Source: DAOPJM01 sp035399665
GTDB lineage: Bacteria > Bacillota > Clostridia > Christensenellales > CAG-138
NCBI GenBank assembly: GCA_035399665.1
Contig: DAOPJM010000003.1
Location: forward strand, 1-64,000
Length of the DNA: 64,000 bases
Reading direction: 5' to 3'
Part shown: positions 24,931-32,681 of the stretch, one piece after another
Layout: every line of letters starts with the position of its first letter
Position numbering within the stretch: the stretch's first letter is position 1
Notes under the pieces: generated by a model
The model's input: only the letters and a program-made list of their open reading frames with translations
Told to the model about the DNA's origin: nothing
Database searches by the model: none
Position numbers and translations under genes: made by a program

Positions 24931-25631
24931 TTCTTGTCTTCCTCCGTATCCTCAATGATCATGCCGTCTTGGATTCTTATCACCCTGTCCGCATAGGTTG
25001 CGACGTGCGGATCATGTGTTACCATGATTAAAGTCTTGCCCTGTTTTCTGCAAATGTCACAAATGACCTCCATTACCTCGTCAGAGGTCTTGGAGTCCAG
25101 GTTGCCGGTAGGCTCATCGGCAAATACGACGTCAGGGCGAACGACCAGCGCTCTTGCAATACCGACACGCTGCTGTTGTCCCCCGCTCATCTGCATGGGT
25201 TTATGCTTCAAATGAGTTTCAAGTCCGACAGCCTTCAGCATCTCAGCGGCAAGCCTGTTGCGCTTTGCCGTTGGAACGCCTCTGAATGAAAGCGGGAACG
25301 CCACGTTCTCAACCGCTGTGTAATACGGCATTAGATTGAACGACTGAAACACAAAGCCAACGTGCTTCTGCCTGAAGACTATAAGCTCGCTCTCACTCAT
25401 CTTATCCAAACGCTTGCCCGCTATCTTGATGCTTCCGCTTGTCACCCGCTCAAGCCCCGCCATGAGGTTCAACAATGTGGATTTGCCCGACCCCGACCTG
25501 CCGATTATGCAGCAAATCTCGCCTTTATCGATACAAAGGTCTACCCCTTGGAGAGCGTTAATGTCAACGCTCCCGACGCGGTAAACCTTCGTAACCTTTT
25601 TAACCTCTATGAATGCAGATTTCGTTTCCAT
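24927..25631 (-). CDS. ABC transporter ATP-binding protein, LolD/MacB type
   Basis: 234 residues with Walker A GRSGSGKST near residue 41, Q-loop VFQSFNLMPYYT, signature MSGGQQQRVGIARAL, Walker B VVFADEPTGNLDS and the H-loop VTHDPHVA. Best match is the LolD/MacB/FtsE group that works with FtsX-fold permeases. It is the first gene of the unit; CAGGGGG precedes the ATG. An extended -10 (TGG-TATTAT) about 40 bases upstream may be the promoter. Confidence 0.93.
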   Translation of the reverse strand: METKSAFIEVKKVTKVYRVGSVDINALQGVDLCIDKGEICCIIGRSGSGKSTLLNLMAGLERVTSGSIKIAGKRLDKMSESELIVFRQKHVGFVFQSFNLMPYYTAVENVAFPLSFRGVPTAKRNRLAAEMLKAVGLETHLKHKPMQMSGGQQQRVGIARALVVRPDVVFADEPTGNLDSKTSDEVMEVICDICRKQGKTLIMVTHDPHVATYADRVIRIQDGMIIEDTEEDKK

Positions 25632-25703
25632 ACTGCCCCCTGTTTAATGCACATACATAATACCATATGCAGCGTCAAAAGGTTGCAGCAGATACAATAT
25701 ATT

Positions 25704-26963
25704 TTATCCGTAATAGATGTCGGATGAGACGTATGCTATTTCCGCTATTGAGGGATATCTGTCCTCATACGCAAGCACGCGCCTTATCAGCTCGCCGCTT
25801 GCATCATAGTATTCGAGGTAGGTTCTTGACGTCCTTCCTCGCCGCCCCTCACGCTCAATCACCTTTGTACCCGATTCTAAGCTCTCGTCAAGGTAATAGA
25901 CAGGATCAAGCGAAGCAAGTCTGGAAGTCTGCTCAGAGCTTATCTCGATGTGATCGTACTCGGAGGACTTTCTTCCGTAGATACGGACAGTGATGGTCAA
26001 AGCCTCGGTATCGACATTTGCGATTATGCGTATCGGCGCTTCGCTTGTATTTCTGAATATGAAATCCTTTTTGCCTGTGCTTATTGTCGCGTCTCTGCCT
26101 ATCGGCACATAACTCATAGGCCAGCTGTGGTGATGCCTCTCGACTATCTCCATATCGCACATCAGTACTGCGTTAAATAATGTGCTTGACACTTGGCAAA
26201 CTCCCCCGCCGTACTCCTGAGCATAGGCTCCGCCGCTTATTGCTGCGGCCTCCTTCCAACCGTTCTTTTCGTTCCTGTCTCCTATTGTGTCGTTCATGCT
26301 GAATTTCTCGTTGGGTTCAACGACACAGCCGTTTATCATCTCGGCCGCTTTCACAATATTGTAAACACGGTTCTTCTTCCTGTGTGCCTTGGTATCAAAC
26401 GAGGTAGTAAACTCAGCAATCAGGCTGTTGTCCGTTTCAAGCTGTTCGCGTGACACATTAGCGTTGACGGTCTCATATGGAATGACAACTGATGAAGCTC
26501 CGTCGTTTACAGCCGCAATCAAAGCGTTGACAAAGCCTTCCTTGTCTATGGCAAGTCCGTCCTTTTCATCCGAAAAACTGCATGAGTTGTTCGGGTCATT
26601 CGTATATTCCGCCGTTGCGTCAACCGCAGCAATGTCATGCGCAGAAGCCAAACCTCCAACAATCGTTAGCGCGGTGCTCTCGTCAAGCTCTATACCGCTC
26701 TCTGTTATCCTCACCCCCAACTCCCACAACGGTACCTCGGTACTGCTCCCGTTAGGCAAGATAAGGGTCATCATATTAAGCTTCAGCTCGCTTACGGTAT
26801 TGCTGTTTTTGACTTGCGTCTTGGTCTGAGCCTCCTTTGCGGTCAATGAACAAACATTGTCGTCGTTTATGCCGTCGGAATAATTTTGCTTGTCCTCCTT
26901 AGAAGTACAAGCCAATAAAGCGCATACGCAAATGAGCATGATGATTTCGATAATTTTCTTCAT
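25704..26963 (-). CDS. VanW-family lipoprotein
   Basis: 419 residues. It starts with a lipoprotein signal (MKKIIEIIMLICVCALLAC, lipobox LLAC, Cys about 19) and has a peptidoglycan-binding-like region (about 60-190). Next comes the VanW domain (about 215-340: VEPNEKFSMNDTIGDR, GGGVCQVSSTLFNAV, HHHSWPMSYVPIGRDAT). The tail resembles a G5 domain. VanW is linked to glycopeptide resistance clusters and envelopes, but its function is unknown. No Shine-Dalgarno precedes the ATG. The frame is open for 32 codons upstream, but that stretch includes the terminator at 27012-27043, so the long form is rejected. Confidence 0.85.
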   Translation of the reverse strand: MKKIIEIIMLICVCALLACTSKEDKQNYSDGINDDNVCSLTAKEAQTKTQVKNSNTVSELKLNMMTLILPNGSSTEVPLWELGVRITESGIELDESTALTIVGGLASAHDIAAVDATAEYTNDPNNSCSFSDEKDGLAIDKEGFVNALIAAVNDGASSVVIPYETVNANVSREQLETDNSLIAEFTTSFDTKAHRKKNRVYNIVKAAEMINGCVVEPNEKFSMNDTIGDRNEKNGWKEAAAISGGAYAQEYGGGVCQVSSTLFNAVLMCDMEIVERHHHSWPMSYVPIGRDATISTGKKDFIFRNTSEAPIRIIANVDTEALTITVRIYGRKSSEYDHIEISSEQTSRLASLDPVYYLDESLESGTKVIEREGRRGRTSRTYLEYYDASGELIRRVLAYEDRYPSIAEIAYVSSDIYYG

Positions 26964-27011
26964 GAAGTCTATTATGTCCAGCGCTCTTGATTTACACACG
27001 CCAATTTGACA

Positions 27012-27043
27012 AAAAGCGTCGGACATTATTATCCGACGCTTTT
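27012..27043 (-). terminator. Intrinsic terminator of the ADP-ribosylglycohydrolase gene
   Basis: Perfect 12-bp stem AAAAGCGTCGGA / TCCGACGCTTTT with an 8-base loop and TTTTTGTC on the minus strand. Starts 23 bases past the stop at 27066. Confidence 0.88.
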
Positions 27044-27065
27044 GCCAAAGCTTATCCATTCTATT

Positions 27066-27875
27066 TCATACCGTGGTATTTTGTGTTTTTGCGGGATATT
27101 TCTTTTCAAAGTTTGTTAAAATCGCAAGCAAGCGAGCATCCAAATACGAAAGTGCCTTTGCGCGAATGCCTTGTGATACGCCGTAATAAGCCTCGGCAAC
27201 ACCACCTGTGATTGCGGCCAATGTGTCGCTGTCGCCGCCGATGGAGATTGCGTTGCGTATCGCGTCCTCGAAGCTTACAGATTCAAAGAAGGCCTGTAAA
27301 GCCTGAGGCACGGTATTTTGACAGGTCTCGTTAAAGCGATAGCTGTCCCTTATCTCATCCAGAGTAAAGTCAAGCGTGTAGTAGTTGTCCGTGATATATT
27401 TTTGAATTTCAGACATGCTGCTTCCCGTGAGCGCAAGGAAGGCCGCAATCGCAGTCGCTTCCGCACCCTTTATGCCCTCGGGGTGGTCGTGCGTTACTTC
27501 GGTTACGGCTTTAGAGAGCAGCTTTACCTCGTCAAGCGATGCGGCAACATAGGCGCACCCGCTTACTCGCATCGCCGCCCCGTTGCCGAAGCTGTGATAA
27601 GGCTGGGGATTATCGCTGTACATCCAATGGTAGAACCTTCCGCCGTATCCGCAATGCGGATAGGGTCTGCCTACGCTTTGCATTGAATTAACCGCCAACA
27701 ATCCCAAATCGCTGCGGTCGGGCTTGCTCTTTAGCAGAGCATCGCACAGCGCGAGCGACATCACCGAATCGTCGGTGAAGAAGCATTTGTCTATGAGTAA
27801 TTCAAAATCCTTAGATCTGTGATTATCCCACTCAAAGCGCGATCCAACTATATCTCCGATTATTGCACCTATCAT
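27066..27875 (-). CDS. ADP-ribosylglycohydrolase family protein
   Basis: 269 residues of the DraG/ARH fold, which removes ADP-ribose from proteins or small molecules using two Mg ions. Metal-binding motifs are MIGAIIGDIVGSRFE, FFTDDSVMSLAL and ISIGGDSDTLAAITGGVAEA. No ADP-ribosyltransferase gene lies nearby, so the target is unknown. GGAGGG lies 5 bases before the ATG. Monocistronic, with a terminator behind it. Confidence 0.92.
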   Translation of the reverse strand: MIGAIIGDIVGSRFEWDNHRSKDFELLIDKCFFTDDSVMSLALCDALLKSKPDRSDLGLLAVNSMQSVGRPYPHCGYGGRFYHWMYSDNPQPYHSFGNGAAMRVSGCAYVAASLDEVKLLSKAVTEVTHDHPEGIKGAEATAIAAFLALTGSSMSEIQKYITDNYYTLDFTLDEIRDSYRFNETCQNTVPQALQAFFESVSFEDAIRNAISIGGDSDTLAAITGGVAEAYYGVSQGIRAKALSYLDARLLAILTNFEKKYPAKTQNTTV

Positions 27876-28183
27876 GATTTCCCTCCGTTTATACTATCTG
27901 TGTACCACTTGTTTGACCGATCCGGCAGTCTAATTCATTTCCTTGCAAGCCTGCTTGAAAATTCCTCTTGAATATTGGATGTAGTCCCTCTATGTTCGTA
28001 ATCGTCTGCTATTCTCCGAATAATGTAATATTGTTCACTCCATTTCTGCCCCTGCTGAGTATAATATCATACTCATGCTCTACTGTGCAAGTGTCAACAC
28101 ATTGTTACAAATGAGGCAATGAACGCCAAGCATTTTGCAGAACTGTTCGTGCATTCCCTCCCCGAATAGGTATGAATATGACG
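27876..28183. other. Gene-poor stretch with a possible gene remnant
   Basis: No intact gene. On the minus strand, 27935-28066 is an open frame of 43 codons that follows a stop and has no start codon. Its composition looks protein-like (KWSEQYYIIRRIADDYEHRG, then an acidic and basic helix-like end). The neighbouring frame upstream also looks coding (EHEYDIILSRGRNG), which suggests a frameshifted fragment. I cannot name the family. Confidence 0.25.
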
Positions 28184-28184
28184 G

Positions 28185-28215
28185 GAAAAAAGAGAGTTCC
28201 GAAAAGAACTCTCTT
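28185..28215 (-). terminator. Terminator after tRNA-fMet
   Basis: Perfect 10-bp stem AAGAGAGTTC / GAACTCTCTT (28190-28199, 28206-28215), 6-base loop, then a U-run on the minus strand. It starts 4 bases after the tRNA 3' end. Confidence 0.88.
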
Positions 28216-28218
28216 ACA

Positions 28219-28294
<76 letters not shown>

Positions 28295-28305
28295 GCGCAT
28301 TTGTT

Positions 28306-28334
28306 ATGATACCACTACTGTTCCATATTGTCAA
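28306..28334 (-). promoter_or_regulatory. Promoter of tRNA-fMet
   Basis: TTGACA (28329-28334), 17 bases, TATCAT (28306-28311) on the minus strand; the start is a few bases before the tRNA 5' end at 28294. Between it and the GNAT gene end at 28567 I see no gene. Confidence 0.8.
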
Positions 28335-28566
28335 GGGTTAAATCACAAATATTTATTTGGTGAGAATTCGCGTATGGCGGCAAATGATCAGAAGTTTATC
28401 CTTCGATGCTCTTTTGTACCACCACGATGAGAAACGAAACGGTCGTCAAGCTTTTCTTCGCCGTATATTAGTGCCTTGTGAAACGGAAAGTGAAACATCC
28501 GGAGATAATGTTGTTTTCGCGAAAAGCATTCGAAACAGGCAACTGAATATGCTGTCGAACAGGACT

Positions 28567-29118
28567 TCACTCATCAAACGGTAATCGCATAAGAATGATC
28601 TCCTGCCAACCGCTTGTACGAGAACGAAAGCCCCGTGGATTTCGACCGTATTCCACAAACCCAACTTTTTCATACAGCGATATTGCAGTTACGTTGGCTG
28701 CCACAACACTAAGTTCGATCTGAAGGCAGCCCGCTTTCTTGGCACACTCAATGCAAGCCTCTGTCAGCGCTCGACCAATACCCAGCCCCCAATACTCTTT
28801 GTCTATGCTGATTCCGAATTCTGTTCGATGTTTGACCTTGTCTTTTCTTCCTATTGTCTCAATACTGGCAGTTCCGATTATTCGTCCACCTACAACTGCG
28901 CATAGTTCAACCTCATCCGCACTGCTTTCCTTTTCCGCCAGGAATTTTCCTTCCTGTTCTACATCATAGCTGTTTTCTTCAGGGTAGGATAATAGAAAAT
29001 CAGTTTGACCATGCGTCAAGTTGAAGTTATCGTACACTTCTTTCGCATCCGCTGCATTTGCACTCCTAAGAACGCATTCCATGCCGTTTTGTAAAGTTAT
29101 GGGTTTCTCGTATTTCAT
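28567..29118 (-). CDS. GNAT-family N-acetyltransferase
   Basis: 183 residues with the GNAT fold: RSANAADAKEVYDNF first strand and helix, GISIDKEYWGLGIGRAL acetyl-CoA loop (motif A), and ISLYEKVGFVEYGRNPRG (motif B). RimI/RimJ-like small-molecule or protein acetyltransferase; substrate unknown. Purine-rich GGGGAGGGGTAGAGG precedes the ATG. It lies between two tRNA loci, and its base composition is lower in GC than its surroundings, so it may be acquired. Confidence 0.85.
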   Translation of the reverse strand: MKYEKPITLQNGMECVLRSANAADAKEVYDNFNLTHGQTDFLLSYPEENSYDVEQEGKFLAEKESSADEVELCAVVGGRIIGTASIETIGRKDKVKHRTEFGISIDKEYWGLGIGRALTEACIECAKKAGCLQIELSVVAANVTAISLYEKVGFVEYGRNPRGFRSRTSGWQEIILMRLPFDE

Positions 29119-29215
29119 CCTCTACCCCTCCCCGCTTTCTGCCGCTTGTGTTTGTAATGGTCAATCACCAAACTCATTTTTTAGTTGTCTCTGTTGGATG
29201 AACGCCATGCAACAG

Positions 29216-29248
29216 AAAATCAAAAACCACCTCCGAAGAAGTGGTTTT
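29216..29248 (-). terminator. Terminator after tRNA-Gln
   Basis: Minus-strand stem AAAACCACTTC / GAGGTGGTTTT closed by a TTCG tetraloop, followed by TTTTTGATTTT. Starts 5 bases past the tRNA. Confidence 0.85.
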
Positions 29249-29253
29249 CTTTG

Positions 29254-29327
29254 TGGCTGCGGAACTAGGATTTGAACCTAGACAATACGAGTCAGAGTCG
29301 TAGGTGCTGCCATTACACAATTCCGCA
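29254..29327 (-). tRNA. tRNA-Gln (CTG)
   Basis: 74 bases with encoded CCA. Acceptor TGCGGAA / TTCCGCA gives the weak U1-A72 pair typical of bacterial tRNA-Gln; the discriminator is G73. Anticodon stem TACGA / TCGTA with loop CTCTGAC, so anticodon CTG. T-stem CTAGG / CCTAG. There is no clear own promoter; probably cotranscribed with tRNA-Val 187 bases upstream. Confidence 0.92.
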
Positions 29328-29513
29328 ATTTTCTCAAAGAAACCCGTGATGCCGTCCGTAGCAGTGATAACACCCGCCTCTCGGCAGGTGGGTGCATGGC
29401 GGCCGCGTCTTCCTTCCCAACCGTATCGGGCGTGGAATAATCTAACCAACGTATGCTCCCGTAATCACTCTGTGGGTTTATCACAAATTACGTAACGAAC
29501 AACACAGGCTTTA
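29328..29513 (-). other. Spacer between tRNA-Val and tRNA-Gln
   Basis: No gene. It contains one hairpin, CACCCGCC / GGCAGGTG with a TCTC loop (29371-29390), without a U-run. It may be an RNA processing signal. Confidence 0.35.
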
Positions 29514-29590
29514 TGGTGGGGTTAGTTGGGATCGAACCAATGACCTCTACGATGTCAACGTAGCGCTCTAACCAGCTGAGCTATAACCCC
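29514..29590 (-). tRNA. tRNA-Val (GAC)
   Basis: 77 bases with encoded CCA. Acceptor GGGGTTA / TAACCCC, D-arm GCTCAGCTGGTTAGAGC, anticodon stem CTACG / CGTAG with loop TTGACAT (anticodon GAC), T-loop TTCGATC. The first T-stem position is an A-C mismatch; everything else is regular. Confidence 0.92.
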
Positions 29591-29602
29591 TTGACAACAC
29601 TT

Positions 29603-29630
29603 ATTATACACAAAGGCGGAGAAATTGCAA
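29603..29630 (-). promoter_or_regulatory. Promoter of tRNA-Val/tRNA-Gln
   Basis: TTGCAA (29625-29630), 16 bases, TATAAT (29603-29608) on the minus strand; start about 6 bases before the tRNA 5' end. Confidence 0.75.
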
Positions 29631-29742
29631 GCCCCAATTTGTAAAAAGTATATTACTATATTCTTTATACAAAGCAAAACTGTTTTGAATATCATGCAAT
29701 CTTGGTTTCTTAGAAAATATCACACTTTTTGCTCTTTTCACT

Positions 29743-29770
29743 TGACCCGTAACAGATGTGCGGGTATAAT
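29743..29770 (+). promoter_or_regulatory. Promoter of the RadC-like gene
   Basis: TTGACC (29743-29748), 16 bases, TATAAT (29765-29770). Start near 29777, leader about 23 bases. Confidence 0.75.
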
Positions 29771-29799
29771 CAAGATATCGTTTATGACTGCGGGGACCG

Positions 29800-30498
29800 G
29801 TGTTGAACTCATCAAAAGTGCCAAAATATATAGTTACAAATTACACTCATGAGGATCTTGAGCTCCTCGGCAAGCTCATCAGCGCAACTCTTCATTCAGG
29901 GAATAATTCAGAGCTTGCCGAATCGCTGCTGTCCTACTACGGTTCGCTCAAGAACACACTTGCGGCGGGTTATCTCGCGCTCACTTCCATCAATGGGGTA
30001 AGCGAACAGCTTGCCATACAATTTGGTCTTCTTTACTCCACCGTAGGCGTAATCATGAGAAATTCAGTTAAGAAGCGCGGTGGTAAGTATTGCTTAAAGC
30101 TGATTGAGGACGCGTGCATGTTCGCCTCTGCAATTTCATGGCGTGACAGGTATGAGACGCTTAGGGTCATTACACTTGATGATAGATACTGCGTAGCTGC
30201 GACTACAAAGATTTCGGACGGAAATATGTCACAGGTCAAGATGAACTTCCGACGCATACTTGAGCCAACCATAATCAGTGGCTGCAACGCTTTCATCATT
30301 GTTCACAATCACCCTTCGGGCGTACTTCTGCCATCCGAGGATGATGAACTTTCAAAGGATATGCTTGATGAAGTCTCCGCAAATTTGGGGGTTCAAGTCC
30401 TTGACAGTATAATAACTCATGGCACACGCGCTTTCAGCATGAGCCTTGGCCTGGAATTTGACTGTTCAAAGCTTTTGAACTTCAATCAAGCCCAATAA
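29800..30498 (+). CDS. RadC-family JAB-domain protein
   Basis: 232 residues. A helix-hairpin-helix-like N-terminus (about 45-75, SLKNTLAAGYLALTSINGVS) precedes a JAB/MPN metal domain with HNHPSG near residue 169 and a zinc-ligand Asp in the following PSEDD. RadC (YsxA) proteins are not repair proteins as once thought; many accessory copies occur on islands and plasmids. This copy is divergent in its linkers. The start codon is a GTG at 29800 or the TTG right after it; GCGGGG precedes both. Its end overlaps the convergent methyltransferase gene by 17 bases. Confidence 0.82.
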   Translation: MLNSSKVPKYIVTNYTHEDLELLGKLISATLHSGNNSELAESLLSYYGSLKNTLAAGYLALTSINGVSEQLAIQFGLLYSTVGVIMRNSVKKRGGKYCLKLIEDACMFASAISWRDRYETLRVITLDDRYCVAATTKISDGNMSQVKMNFRRILEPTIISGCNAFIIVHNHPSGVLLPSEDDELSKDMLDEVSANLGVQVLDSIITHGTRAFSMSLGLEFDCSKLLNFNQAQ

Positions 30499-31681
30499 AG
30501 GCTTGATCGCCTTTGGCGTTGACAAGCTGTATTACTACATTTTCCGCTTTCGGCAGCTGAAGCTTTGTCCCCGCGTGGGGATTCATGCACAGGTGAACGG
30601 GTAAATAGCAGTCACCCTCCACCGTCCCTGAAGCCGCGTATATCAATGGGCTTTCATCCTTTGCAAGCCTTGCGCTTTGAAGCTCTAAAAACTTCACGCC
30701 AAGCTTCTCGCTTATCCCGTATTCAAACTCGCATTCGCAATCGTCACATGGTCTGTAAAACGAAAGCGTTGTCTTCTCCGACTCCCACAGTGGTCTTTGG
30801 TCTCCCAGCGCAGACATCCGCATCCTCAAGGAATAGAGCGCAAGAGGCGACTTATCAACAGCTACGAAACGACGCTTGTTAAGGCTGGCCGATACGCAGG
30901 TAGTACCGCTGCCCGAAAACAGATCCATGACGACGTCGTTCTCCTGTGATGAGCTTAGTATTATCCTGTCCATCAGAGCAAGGGGCTTTTGCGTTGCATA
31001 GCCTGTGCGTTCCTTGTCATGCTGCTGCAAATGAACAATATCCGACCACACATCCGTGGGATAGATCATTGAATCCTCATAGTAGGTGTACAATTTTCCG
31101 CCGGAACGAATTGAGTATGCTATCCTGCCATCCTCACTGATAAAGCGTTTCATGTGGTTTCTGCGTTCGGGCCCACGCGCAACGCCTACTGCTGCTATAT
31201 TGAAATATTGCTTATCGGATTTACGATAAAAGAGTATGGTATCATGCTTGCGCGGGAAATATTTCTTGCTCCTTCCACCCGTCTTGTAAGGCCAAATAAT
31301 CTCGTTTTGGAAATTATCCTCTCCGAAAAGCTTGTCAAGCAGCAAACGCATTCGGGCAGTCGTCCTATAATCGATATGAAGAAAGATAGAGCCGCTTGGC
31401 TTCAGCATGGTATGGCAGGCTGTCAATATCTTCTCCATCCATTCCGTAAACTGCTCTATCGTCCTGTCATCGCTGTATGCAAGGACAGACAAGGCATTTT
31501 TGCCTTTGCCTATCTTTAGCTTGAAGTCATTGCCCGTGCAAAAAGGCGGGTCGAGATAGATAAGCTGAACCTGAGCCTTGTATTTTTCGCAAAGCATATC
31601 GAGCTGTTCATCGCAATTTCCGAGATAAAAAACACCGTTTCCCCAAGTGCCGTACCGTTCCTCCGTACAATAAAACCTCAT
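30482..31681 (-). CDS. Solitary DNA methyltransferase, probably N6-adenine, beta class
   Basis: 399 residues. The catalytic motif IV, LDPPF (residues 43-47), comes before the AdoMet-binding motif I, DLFSGSGTTCVSA (about 250), the beta-class order. DPPF rather than SPPY points to adenine N6. The sequence WPYKTGGRSKKYFPRKHDTILFY is typical of type II and III-like enzymes. A C-terminal region of about 110 residues may recognise DNA. No restriction gene is adjacent, so it looks like an orphan that could mark DNA for gene control or defence against another enzyme. Start ATG at 31679-31681 after GGTGGGAG. Confidence 0.85.
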   Translation of the reverse strand: MRFYCTEERYGTWGNGVFYLGNCDEQLDMLCEKYKAQVQLIYLDPPFCTGNDFKLKIGKGKNALSVLAYSDDRTIEQFTEWMEKILTACHTMLKPSGSIFLHIDYRTTARMRLLLDKLFGEDNFQNEIIWPYKTGGRSKKYFPRKHDTILFYRKSDKQYFNIAAVGVARGPERRNHMKRFISEDGRIAYSIRSGGKLYTYYEDSMIYPTDVWSDIVHLQQHDKERTGYATQKPLALMDRIILSSSQENDVVMDLFSGSGTTCVSASLNKRRFVAVDKSPLALYSLRMRMSALGDQRPLWESEKTTLSFYRPCDDCECEFEYGISEKLGVKFLELQSARLAKDESPLIYAASGTVEGDCYLPVHLCMNPHAGTKLQLPKAENVVIQLVNAKGDQAFIGLD

Positions 31682-31853
31682 GCTCCCACCTGCCCTCTCA
31701 CCATATATATTATTATACATTGATTTGACTTATAATACAAGCGGAAAAGCTACGGAACTTACACTTAGCCCAACTTTCATTTTTCACTCCAACTTGTCAT
31801 ATACTTCAATATGGGCAAAGCGAAACTTTTCATATATTAATGCGCCTCTCATA

Positions 31854-31882
31854 TTGACTTGAAGGCACTTTTATGATATTTT
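31854..31882 (+). promoter_or_regulatory. Promoter of nagB-glmM
   Basis: TTGACT (31854-31859), 17 bases, TATTTT (31877-31882), about 50 bases before the nagB ATG. The -10 box is weak. Confidence 0.45.
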
Positions 31883-31931
31883 TATTGATAGTTTCGAATG
31901 TCTGCTGCATTCTGTCGAAAGGAATTTGTAT

Positions 31932-32681
31932 ATGAAAATAGTAATTGATACCCCCGAGCGAATTGCCGAGCTTGCGGCCGCTCAGTACGCCGATTTGCTT
32001 GAGCGCAAGCCTGATGCAATTCTCGGCCTTGCCACAGGTTCCACCCCCCTGGGGCTTTATGGCAAGCTTGCGGAGCTTTGTTCAAATGGCAGGCTCAGCT
32101 TCGCCAAAGCTTCAAGCTTCAATCTTGATGAGTATGTAGGTCTTGATGGTACACATCCTCAATCCTATCGATACTTTATGAATGAGAACCTGTTTTGCAA
32201 GATTGATATCGACCTCGCAAAGACGAAGGTTCCGAATGGACTTTTGGATGAGGGCCGTCAGAACTCCTTTGGCGCTTATGACCGTGAGATCGAAAAGGCG
32301 GGCGGAGTTGATTTGCAGCTTCTGGGCATTGGCAATAATGGACATATCGGCTTTAACGAACCCAACACTCCCTTTGGTTCCGAAACACATATTGTCGAGC
32401 TTACTCAATCCACCAGGGAAGCTAACAAGCGTTTCTTCGACAGCATTGACGATGTTCCGACCCACGCTGTCACAATGGGCATAAAGACGGTCATGCATTC
32501 CAAGGGGATTATTCTCATAGCCTTAGGCAAGGCGAAGTCCGCCATTATGCAAAAGGCTCTTGAGGGTGAGGTTTGTGAGGCCGTCCCCGCTTCCGTGCTT
32601 CAGCTGCACCCGAACCTTACGGTTTACATGGACCATGACGCCGCAAGCCTTTTAGGGTATAGAGGATATTGTAATGTCTAA
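31932..32681 (+). CDS. nagB: Glucosamine-6-phosphate deaminase
   Basis: Converts glucosamine-6-phosphate to fructose-6-phosphate and ammonia, the reverse direction of GlmS. 249 residues with LGLATGSTPLGLYGKL (phosphate loop), SFNLDEYVGL, and GIGNNGHIGFNEP holding the catalytic Asp/His region. SKGIILIALGKAKS lies near the end. Monomeric NagB type of Firmicutes. AAAGGA precedes the ATG by 8 bases; a TTG two codons upstream is ignored. Its last 8 bases overlap the glmM start. Confidence 0.96.
   Translation: MKIVIDTPERIAELAAAQYADLLERKPDAILGLATGSTPLGLYGKLAELCSNGRLSFAKASSFNLDEYVGLDGTHPQSYRYFMNENLFCKIDIDLAKTKVPNGLLDEGRQNSFGAYDREIEKAGGVDLQLLGIGNNGHIGFNEPNTPFGSETHIVELTQSTREANKRFFDSIDDVPTHAVTMGIKTVMHSKGIILIALGKAKSAIMQKALEGEVCEAVPASVLQLHPNLTVYMDHDAASLLGYRGYCNV

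Noticed and set aside
26964..27059. Longer N-terminus of the VanW lipoprotein
   Set aside because: It runs through the terminator of the upstream gene and hides the lipoprotein signal inside the protein.
29328..29513. Additional tRNA between tRNA-Val and tRNA-Gln
   Set aside because: The sequence does not fold into a cloverleaf and has no T-loop or anticodon arm.
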